Positions 48,701 through 60,000 of a DNA stretch of 64,000 nt are shown piece by piece. Every line of letters begins with the position of its first letter. Positions within the stretch are counted from its first letter, which is position 1. The notes below the pieces were generated by a model. That model was not told the DNA's origin. It was given only the letters and a program-made list of their open reading frames with translations, and did no database searches. This DNA is from Apus apus (taxonomy: Eukaryota; Chordata; Aves; Apodiformes; Apodidae), in assembly GCF_020740795.1 (NCBI RefSeq), contig NC_067287.1, forward strand, positions 17,127,501 through 17,191,500, in the 5' to 3' direction. The translations under genes and the position numbers were made by a program.

Positions 48701-51700
48701 TGAACCATCGTTCCTTTTTAAAGAGGGTGATTTGTTTCTCAGGGGCAGAAACTCATCAGACACAGGTTTTCCATCTGGTTACTCAAGTCTCTTAAATCCT
48801 TTCTTGAGGAGTTGCCTTGATTTGGGAGTGATGGACAGGTACTAACTCATGCTAAGAGTTCACAGAGGCTTTCATCCCAGGTAATGCAGCCACCTGTGAA
48901 GGCTGAACAAATGGCAAATAGTCCTGTGACTCTGTCTTGCTTCTGTCTGTGCTGATATGGTGCTGTGGCCTTGGAAAATCCTCTCAGCCCACCTGGCACA
49001 TCTGAGGTGCCATTATTCAGTTTCCTCCACAGTAGCTGTCCTATGTGCTTCCCTTGCCTGCCACCTTCGTTGTTTGATAACTGTAAGAGGGACTGGCTGT
49101 TTTATGTCAGAAGAGAACTCAGGTGAAAACTTACTCATTTGACTTTGGGCTCGATGGTTCAGTTCATCCCTCTGATATTAGGATCCCTAAATGTGGTATC
49201 ATTGGGTTTGCTGTGGCCCAGCATCCCTGTAGCTCTTGCAGCTCTGAGGTAAGAAGTCCAGTTTTGTGTTTCAGGGTTTTTGCCATTTATTCTCACTTCC
49301 TTAATAACACTTCAAACAAAATATCCATGAGAAATGTGACTTCCTGGGAGGAAAGGAGGAGCTGACACTTGAGAAACACAAGATTGGAAACCACAGTCCA
49401 GACGGACCAGCTGAATACTTTGTGGATAAACAACTTAAATGCTGAATGGGAGCTTTGCTTGTGTGCTCAGGGTTGTGCTCATGGAGGGATTTGAGGTTGA
49501 GAAGGAATATTTTCTCCCCTACTCAGCTGGTTTGATTGGCAATCCTCAGTTTGGCTTGTCTGCCAGACAGGTTTGGTTTTATTCCTGTCCATTTCAGGGG
49601 CTTTGAGGGAGTCCTGGTCATTTTGTTCTGACAGGGGGGTAAATCTGAGACAATCAGTTCATTACTGGGAGGAAAGTATTGTTATGTTATGAGGTGCCTG
49701 TGTGGTATTTGGCTTGTTTTCAGTTAGACAGAAAGATGATGTCATTTCTTCCCATAGAATAAAGATCTGCTTATTAACGCCTATGACTTTCCGTTTAAGT
49801 ATTAATTTGTCATAAAAGGGATATTCCAGAGGCAGCTCTGTTGAGAGATCAGTTAATCTATATTCTCACCTGCTTCAGGCAAAATCAGCCACGATATTCA
49901 GCTCAGTAGTGCAAGATGCTGACAGCAGGCTGGCTCACCGTACCTGGAGCAGGACAGTGGGGAGGGTGTGCCTCCTGAGTGCTCTACTCCACGTTGCTGG
50001 AAGGGGCCTAGAAGCCACTGGTGTGGCTGGACGTGGGAAAGGACCTGGCTGGCTTGGATCAGCACAACATCTTGCAAGCTCTAAGGGTTGAAGGGTCATC
50101 ATGTCTGGATCATTTTTGTCTCTCACCTCAGGGAAATTCACTTTGACACAATCTTTGGAACAAAAAAACTCACCACGTTTATCTCCAGGACTTTGGATGA
50201 TCCCTGCAGCCTGTTGATGATACAGAGACTGGAAACTTGTCTACCCTGGAGGGCAGTGGACAGATTGAAAGTCAGCTCTCTCCCAGTGCTAGGGAAGGCC
50301 TGAAACCTCTCCTGCATGTTACACGTGCCTTCCAGAGACACAGGGACCTTGCCTCCCAAATCTGTGCGGAGCCAGAGGCCCCAGCCTCTGCCTGAGGAAG
50401 GGTGAGCTGCTAGGTGCAATGATGAGCAAGGATAGTTGGCGAGCCTCCCTGGCCTCAGGGACAGATAGGTGACATCTTGCCCTTGGCTAGGGTGCCAGTG
50501 TGTCATCAGACCTCTCCTCCAGGAAGTACTTTTCACCTGTGCAGTATTTCTGTCCAGAGGGTACCAGAGCCAATGCTCCTAGTCCACTTTTGCTGCACTC
50601 TTGACAGAGCACCTACTTAACTCTTTGAGGACCTTGGATGAGACGTTTTTTTAGAGAGGGGTGACTGAATAGTCCCAATGAGGTGTCTCAAGACCAGTTT
50701 AACAGGTGATGATCTAATCCCTACAGATCATTTATTCTGGTACTCAGGATTCCTGTTGTTCTCCAGGGTCCCGTTTTCTCCTCTGTTGTCTACAAATACA
50801 AGTAAACAAGCTCTGACCCATCACACAGTTATTTTTCAGGTATAAGCCCTTCTTGGCCCAGGTGCTGCCAACTGCCTGGTCTCTTCTGGAACACTTGTCC
50901 ACTCAGCTTTTTCCTTAGATGTTTTCTTAATGTTTCTCTTCTGATCCAAATTGCCACAAGTGCTGACTATGCAGTGATAAATGAGTAAGTGCTAGAGAGA
51001 TGTAAAATAGGATCACGTCATACAGTTTGGGACTTGTCCCCTTCCAAAAGTTGTCCAAGTCAGCAGAGAAAAGAGAGCCAAGGTGGTTTGCTGCCTTATG
51101 CTTTGAAAGTGGTTTTCTCCTGACTGAGGCCTCTGCTCTAAAGAAGGAAAAAATAATTGATATTTTCTGGGGCCATGTTTCCAGAGTTTCTTGCTGCTGG
51201 TAGACTCACACCTACCTGATACCCAGGTGCAGAAGTGGTGTGGAGAAGACCAGGGAGGTCTGCAGAGAGCCTGTGTGCTGGAATGGGCTTAGCTCTAAGC
51301 TGTTCATGAACCAAGTGGGTTTTTTAAAGCCAGTTGGCTGGCAGAAAATTGGGGCAGTCTCCCAGTGCAATAGGCTGAGTCCATGTCACATTAGGTGTGA
51401 CTGGGCAGACATGGGGCAAACACATCTGGAAAATGAGCCTGCTTTTCCTCTCCAGCTTCCTTTAGGAACAGAGCTGCTGCCTGATAGTGCAGACTTTTGC
51501 AGGCATTGTGGGGGTCTCATAAAGAGATCCTCTGCCAGGTTATTCCTTCCCCTCCCCCTGGCAAGCATGCAGGCTCAGGGCTGAGAAGGGGTGCTCACTG
51601 GGCACCTGCAGCAAGCTGCAGCAGTGAGCTCCCTGCAAGGGACTCACACGGGTGGCTTGCTAGAGGGGGCAGGGTGACCTCATTCTGTCTGCAGCCTGAA

Positions 51701-54700
51701 GCTGCGTGGATGGCCTCTCCATAGCAGTTACAGCAGCCCAAGGACTCCAAGAAAGCAGGCAGGAGAAACCAGTTATAGCAATGCTATAGATCATGGTTCA
51801 CTCTCTATGGAGTCCATCATTTTCTTGCTGGCACCTTGGAGAGCTGATGGGCAGGGCTGGAAATGAGATAGAGACCAGAGCCTCAGAAAGGAAGGAAAAG
51901 CCCTCATTTCTTTGGAAGGGTTACTGCAGGCCAGTGTGCTTGTATGAAGTCTTCCATCTGTCTATCTTGGGTCTTACCATGCAGTGCAGCTTAGGATGCT
52001 GGTGGGAGATGGCACATGGTTGAATCCAAGAGTGGGAAGCATCTGAAATAACTTTTGTGAAATGCCAGCATCGTGCTTGAGGAGGAGGGAAGAATGGCTG
52101 GGATGTGGCTGTGGTGGAGGGGAACAGCCACAGAATCTCAGCTATGTTCAAAAGGGGTGAAGAAGATGACCGGATAGCTGAAGAGTGGGTTATTGAGGAG
52201 AAGGAAGTTCTAGTGGGAAGAAGGATGCAGCAATTGAAGCAAGAAGAATGCAACTGCAGAGAGAGAGAAGAGGGCACTTTCTAGAGGGGTAGAAGTTCAT
52301 AGCTGTCACTGTACAAACACTTTGAAAGCTACATCACATTCATACATGTCAGCATGCACACGGGAGGTCAGTGCTTTATTTGGCTTCTCATCTCATTTGG
52401 CCATCTCATTTGGCCTAGTGCAGCTGGAGGCTAGTGCCCTGCTCCTGCTAAGGAGACTTGGTAAAAATCAAGTAGGCTTGCATTGATCCATCCCTGTCAG
52501 TAGTGAAGGTGAGAGATTGACTCTGTAGCAAAAGAAGGGAGTTTTGCTGTGTGGTTTCTGGCCAGAAAGCTGGAAGAGGTAGGAAGAGAAACAGAAGAAT
52601 TACTGTAAAAATAGGGAACAGATCTGTGCCTTAGTAATTTCCTTTTTCAGGCTGAAGCATAAAGCTGTGGAAGGGGGTGTGTTTGTGGTAGGAAATCAGA
52701 CCATGTGCCCAGGTTTCATGAGCTAATTTGTCCTCCTCCCCATTCTTCCAGGTGTTCCAGTACCCCATGGCCTCACTTTCCAGAGAAAAGGTCTTGCCAA
52801 TGCACCAGACCAGCATTGATGGGGTAGAAGACATGTCTATGCTGGGAGATCTGCATGAAGCTGCCATCTTACTTAACCTGCACCAGCGCTACCAACAGGG
52901 TAACATCTATGTAAGTGCTCAAGCTGGGCCATGTACCTTTTGGCTCATGGTTTTTGTTTAGCTTCAGGGCTGCCATTTTGCATGTGAAATACTGAATTTA
53001 GCATTGTTTCCTCAGCATTGTTTCATGTGGATAAAAATGGAGGATTTTTCTGCCTTGCCAGCTCTGTGAGATCCTACCCCTACCAGAGGGGCCTCTTTGC
53101 ATCTATAGAACTTCCAAAAAATGAATGGTCACCTCTAGGCTTCGTGGCAATTGTGCTGCTCTGTATCCTCTATGACCATCTGTGTTTTCTAAGCTGGCAT
53201 TCACATTCCCCAGATTCCCCATTATTGCTATTCAAAGGTTTATATGGCCAAGCAGACTGGAAAGTGCGGTGTACACAGGCTGGTTTTGAGCATCCCTCCT
53301 GATCTGGATAAAGTTATTGCTCAAAAAAACTAGGAAAGCAAACCTGTTGCCTAATTCTTCTGCTTTTACATGCAGTTTTGCTTTTCCTGAGTTGCTTTGC
53401 TTTCCTTGTACAGATGACTACTCAAAGCATCTCCTGATTTCCCTCTTGGGCCCCCAGGAAGGAAGCAAGTTTCTGGAAAAGGACTTGTGAGGAAAAGCAC
53501 ACCTGGGACCAGGCATCCCTGGAGTGCTGGAATGGCAGCGTGCTCTGCTGAGACCTAGAAGGGACTAGGAGAATGTATTATGAAAGCTATCTTACATTGC
53601 TTTACTCTTACCTTGTGTTTCTGTGCTATGTGCACCCAGAGTTTTCCATATTATGATAAGAAAAATGTACATCTCTATCTGCATTGCACAGCAACTGTTA
53701 CCAAGGCAACCAAACCATATACACCTTTATTCCAGGAAATTATATAAAAAAAAATGACCCTGTTTCTGAACCATCTCCTGCACTGGGATGCAGAGTAGAC
53801 TGCAGATTCTCTGTTTTGCTGCTGTAGGCTCCCTTGCCTGTTGCCTATCAACATAGCCTTGTGAGCCTGTGGCAGTACCCCCACAGGCACACTAACTTTT
53901 GATGGCCCTTGTCCTCTCTGCTGTTCCTCTGTTTGACACATGCTATGTTTTGTGCAGCTCTTTGTCCATTTGGGTATATTCCTCCCATTTCTTCTTCCTC
54001 ATGTTTTGAAATGTGAGGCAGGATTCTCTCAATTTTCAGTCTGCATTTCAGTTTCCATGTCAGTGCAGCATTCCTACCCCAGAAACACTATGACACCAGC
54101 ACTGTGTGTGATGGTGTCACAGCAGCTGCATCTTTGTAAGTCTTTCCTTGAGCTCTGTTATGTCATTCCTTTTCCTATTCAGCATTAGTGCCTTCTCCAT
54201 CTGTCTGTAAAGCTGCTGAAGTTTAAGTATGTCATTTTTTTGCCTGTGTGTAATACATGAATGTCAGCTGTGAACCTCAGATCTGAATTTTTCAGAGATT
54301 TCTAAAGGGGTCTGACTCCTGTAACATGCTCACCACTGGGTAGAACTCCTTAGTGAAGGACTGTCAGCCCCTCCTTGAGTGGAACTGGATCTGGGTATAT
54401 GTTTGCACAATGTCTGACCTGGATGACTCAAACTATACAAGTGCTGTTTTTCATTTCTGCAGTGCAGACATTGTTATTGCACTTACCTTATCACTACCTA
54501 TTACCTTATCACTAACTATTAGTTTTTGCCATAGCCCAGCTGCACATAGTTTTCAGTTAAGCAGAAATAAGGTGGCACTACAGCTGACATTCTCAACTAC
54601 TTGTAGTGATCTGTGAATACCATGAATGTTACAGGGCTTGAGTTCATTTAATGTCATCCTCAATGGCCTCCACAGATAGAACATACTAGGCTAAAGTTGC

Positions 54701-57059
54701 AAATGAAGCTGTATTTGGTGGAATTACACCAGTCCGTCAGGGCCAAAAATATTTGGAAGGAAATCAGAGAGATTAGAAACAGGTGAGAAATATAATATTT
54801 TGGAAAACAAATTGACCTGAAGGAATGGTAACCTGGAATAGTGGTAACTAGTATTAAAAATAATAATAAATAATTAATAATTAAAATAATTAAAAATAAA
54901 TAATAAAAAATAAGTAATGAGGGAATTGAAAACAGAGAACATGAAGCGGACAATGGCTGTGAAAAAGAGCAGTGTGTTTTTGAGCTGTATGCCTGGAGGC
55001 ATCCCACCATGAGGTCCTAAAGGGGATCCTTTCTGGTCAGGGAGTGTAGGTAGTGGTATATCTAGACTGGTGTGGAACTCATCATTATTGTGCTACAGGA
55101 ATACTGAAAATCTCAACAGTACCTTTTGTTTTTCAAAGAAATACTATTCAAGTTCTACCAAACTGTTAAAGTAGGTTATGTGAGCACAGCAACAGCCTGT
55201 AGCATTTAAGAGTGTATCTTCCACCCTCACTCCTGCAATTCCTGTATCCCTTAATAAAAGTAGACCCAGCATAATGTGAGTAATGGATAAATGAGTCAGA
55301 GGCTGTCCCTAGCTCTGCCATGCCTAACCACCCAAGTAGAATCTGTTGTTTTAAGAAGCAGATGTGCCATACATGGCTTTTCCTGCTCTACAGAGTTATC
55401 TGGGGACAAGTACTTGTTGCTAATAGAGTGGCTGGTATATAGATGGTTGATGCACAAATGCTACTACTATTTAAAACTGGATAAAATTTGTCTGTGTGGT
55501 ACTGCAGGTGATGAGACTGAAAGTGGGAGAGATAAAAGTTTCCTACAGACACCTCTGAAAGAGATGGCTGTAGTGGAGGAAGTTCTGGAAAAGACTGCAG
55601 TAGGACCTCTGTTCCTTGGGAGAACTGAAACTAGAGTGGGAAATGCAAAATAAAACATCTGAGAGGAAAAAGTGCTATGAAGGTCTGGGAGAAGCGTCAG
55701 GATGGACATTTCTGTCTTGCAATCTGTGGACAATGTCTGTTGCTCAACTGGTTGTACAGTGCTATTCCCCAATCTGTATTTTCTCTCTCAATTTTCTGTC
55801 TCCATTTCCTCCCACCTGTCTTGCCAAAAATCATCTGCTTGCTTATTGCTTTCATCACCTATTAATTATACTTCTGCCCACAAAGGTCTATGTCTGAGGT
55901 TCCTCAGGACTTGTTCCATGCTAACCTGTTCACACCGATAATGCAGTTGGGTGATGTTTTCCCCCCGATGATGTGTCTGCTGCTTTAATAAATAAACCTT
56001 AAATATTTTGGTGACTACAGCATCTTAGTCTGGCTTCTGGCTTCAGAGCTTGGCATTGCAGTATTGCCTCAGATTTCATTTGGCAGAGAAGGCAGGCATC
56101 TTTCTTGCCACCAAGTGTTTTGTTTACAGTTTCTCCAATAGATGCACACAAATCCTTGGATATGTATGTGGTGACTCGTAGTTCATGGTTTGGAAATAAT
56201 ACTAGATGTCCCTGGCCACAAAGCTTGGCACCTACTGCAGCAATCTAAGTGTTTCCTCTGTCACCCCTGCTGAGAATGGATATTTCTGGAGTACAGCAGC
56301 CCATGATGTCCCTGTGAAGGAGGCCATTGCACCAGCAGCAGGATTTAAGCTGGATATTGACCATATCATAAAGCCATTGGCAGGAGAGAGGTGGCACCAT
56401 TGCCCTGAACTGCAGCTTTGACTGGATTTGAGCTGGTTGACTGAACCAAAAAAGTTGTGTGCCAGAAACCAAAACTAATTTCCTCCAACTTAACAAAAGA
56501 ATATATCAAAATTCAATATTCGGCTTTTAGTATTTTATTTTAAACTTTAGTCTTTTCTTGAGCTGTGAGGTTTTAAAAATAAATATTTTCAAAATAAATG
56601 TTTAGAAAACGTAGAAATATTTTTAGTTGAAATCCTGAGCTTCATCTTCAACTGTCAAGTTTGATTTGGCTTACCAAATGATTTAAGCTGCTCTAAACAG
56701 CTTTTTTTCAGCCTTTACTGGCTCTTCCCACATGCGTGTGCCTCTGTGTCCCACTTAAAACTTGTGGGTTCCCTGCCATTCCTGCAGTCCTGCTCTGCTT
56801 TTCAGCTTTGAGCACAGTGCAAGGCAGCTGGGTATGCAAGTGACTTCACATTTTTAAAGTTTAATTTAGCAAAGGCAAGAGACTAAGCGCATTTTACTGT
56901 AAAGCAGTGAAATTCAAACTGCCCCATCCATACCCAGTCATGCAGCCCCTGTCCTGGGGTTTGACATTCTTTGCCAAATTGGGGCGTTCTCTGCTGAAAC
57001 CCAACCTCCTTATTTGGGCTTTCTCCCATCACCATGAGCTACTTCAGGGTCTGGGTTTG

Positions 57060-57092
<33 letters not shown>

Positions 57093-60000
57093 CTTCAAGA
57101 ACCTTATTTCCTTGCTGTGTTTTGTTTTCTCCCCCTAGACAAACATTGGTTCCATCTTGGCATCAGTAAATCCCTACCAACCCATCCCTGGTCTGTACAG
57201 TGTGGATGCCATAGACCTGTACAGACAGCACCGCCTGGGTGAGCTGCCTCCCCATATCTTCGCCACTGCTAACGAGTGCTACTGCTGCTTGTGGAAGCGT
57301 CATGACAGCCAGTGTGTTCTGATAAGGTTAGAAATGGGAGATCCAGCTACTCCCTGCCTGCATTACACGTCTTGCTCCCGCTGCTCCATTTGCAATGACA
57401 TCTGCCTGAACATTCACACCATCCTACCCTATCCTTTGCTTGGCCCTTGCTTGCCGCAGTGGAAATGCCGTGTGTTTATTCCTGGTGATCGCTTCTCTGC
57501 TGTGGGTGGGATGGTCGTTAGCTGGGTTTGTCCTGGATTTGTGACTGGAATGTATCTCTTTTCCTTAACAGTGGAGAAAGTGGAGCTGGAAAGACTGAGA
57601 GCACCAAGTTGCTGCTGAAATTTCTGTCAGCCATGAGCCAGACCTCCCTTGGGGCTCCTGCATCTGAGAAGAGCACCCGAGTGGAAGAAGCCATCCTAGA
57701 GAGCAGGTACGGTCACCCCCAGGCACGCGGGGGGACACAGGTGTGTTGGGGCAGGCTGCCTTTGGCAAGGGCACTGCCAATAGCACGGTGTCCACGTTTG
57801 GGCTGCTGGAGCCGGGCCACGGATGGAGCTGAGTGTGGGCAGCGAGGCTCGTGCAGCTGAACTGCTTTGTGTCAGGGAAACGTGGAGGTTGCGGTCTTGC
57901 TGGGTTGTCTCACGTTGGCTGCACTCCCAGCTGCCTGTGGATGAATTAGGCTTCTTTCCAATAGTAGAATGGGGCAGACAGGGAATTCATGCTCTAGCCA
58001 AGGCTGGGATTTCTCCTTCCTTCAGTAACTCATGCCCTGTGCCTGCCTGGCTGCACCCTTGAGCTCACCTGCATGTCACGATGCAATCCCTCTTTCCAGC
58101 TCTCTGTCCCACATCTCTCATGGCAGTGGCTGCAGAGGACATGGGTAATGTGCCTCCCTGCTGTAGGGTTGGCTGTCCCAGGTCATTCCTGTCTCTCACA
58201 GCTTTCAGCTGTGGCTGTGCTCCCTGTGAGTCTCCATCACACTCTATCTCCTTGTCTCCTTCTTTAGCCCCAACTGTACTTCAGCCTCCATTTGTTTCAG
58301 GCTGACAGTGTGCCTTGCCCTCAGAGGTCCTGTGGACCACCTTGCAGCACTCTTGCTGTCCAGGCAGGATAAATGTCTGTGGGAGCAGTAAGGGACACAA
58401 ACGAAGAGGTTTGCTGGGGGCTCCAGCAGAGAATGTGTAGGAGCAGTCCCTGGCTTGCTCAGAGCCATCTCTGCTGGAGTTGGCACCAGGGAATAACCAT
58501 CAACCTGCTAAAACTGTGCCAAGGTATTAGGCAGGCAGGGAATCACATTGTGCCTGGATCAAATGTGTTTGGGAAAGAAACTGGCAGCCATGAGGGGATG
58601 AAGATGCACTCTGCGAGGGATACTTCATGCCAGAGTAGGTCCTGACACCTCTGAGGGGTATTTGACTTAAGTTAACTGTTGGGAGGAGGGAGAAAAGATG
58701 TTTCCTTAAGTGTCCATCTTGTTGTTTGTGTTCTCCTTTTTCTTAACACCTGAATCTATGATTAGAAGTTTCTCCTAATCAGGAGTAAATTTAATTAAAC
58801 AAAATTTTTCCCGCCACAAGACTGTCTTGTCTGTGCCTACAGGACCTCGCTGAGGTCTTGCAGTTCAGTACTGTCAAGAGCAAGGCTGCAGGTTGGTCCC
58901 AGTTTGAGCCTGTGACAGTTGTGGAAACCTCTGGATGAATAAATCTGATGTCTGCAATAGGATCTAGTTGTGTAATAAGCTGCAGGACTTTGGACCATCT
59001 GTGTAAAAGTGACCCTCGTGCAAGTGGTCTATTTCAGTGTCCAGAAAGTAGTGAGAAGGACTGTCTCCTGAACATGGTGACTCAAAGAAGTTACTAGCAA
59101 CTGTGGTGAAAATAGCCTAAGCAGACATGCAGTGTCTAACATGGCAGCTACAAGAGCATTACTCTTTTAGACTCCATGTAAGCAGGGTAGCATTGAGCAG
59201 AAGGGTTGCTGCCTCTGGACCTGGTACTTGAGACACTGTTGTTGGATGATTTATTCTATTTAGGTGTGCAGATTTTACCAGGGATGTTGGCAAATTGGAA
59301 AAATCTCTTAAGTGCAATGCAATCACGACTCAAGATCTGCAAAATCTGCATTAAGAAGAGCTGCTTAGAAGGCTAAGCCTGATTAGCAGTTAAGTGGTAA
59401 CTTGACTATGATCCAGAAAGCTTACGATGGTAGGCAGGTGGTTCCTGAGTTTGCAAAATCCCCCAGTTGTGAGGTGAAGTAAGAGCTCAGGACCTGTTTT
59501 GTATAAATCTCTAGTGCTAAGTGAGCTACTGCAGTGTGAGTGCAAGAGAATTTTATTTTTCACCTTTTCTCTGAAGAAGTGAAGCTGAAAACCTGACCCA
59601 GAGCCAGAATCTGCTGCCACTCCTAAAGAGTCTACCTCATATGTTTGCAGTTCAGCTTCACTTGCTCTGCCAGTGGCTCTCCTTGGTTTAGCCTATGGCA
59701 GGTCTTCATCCTTTGCACCCCAGCCCATACCCAGGTACAATGCTCTATTCTTTCTCTGTTTCAGACAGTGTTACAAACAAAGCATTATATCAGCTTTCTA
59801 TCATTTACTTGTGTGTTGTAACATTCATGTTTGCTGTGTTTCTTAGAAATCAGGCTCTGAAAACTCCCTTGGAACTGTTGATTTGGTCTGTTTTCCTTCT
59901 TGAAAATATCCATCAGTCCACCAAAAATCCTGTTAACTTCCCTCTCAGCTTCTTTTCTTGCTTGCTTGACTCTGAAGGTCCCTTCTCCATGTTGAATGAC

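Larger units (their letters stand above)
52911..57138 (+). other. MYO10-like intron 3
   Basis: Contains an A/T-only tract at 54852-54917 and a T31 homopolymer at 57062-57092 just before the exon 4 acceptor. No coding sequence is seen. Confidence 0.6.

Noticed and set aside
57157..57618. Open frame running from MYO10-like exon 4 through the following intron
   Set aside because: It reads through a conserved splice junction. Family sequence requires the split Ser at 57326/57572.
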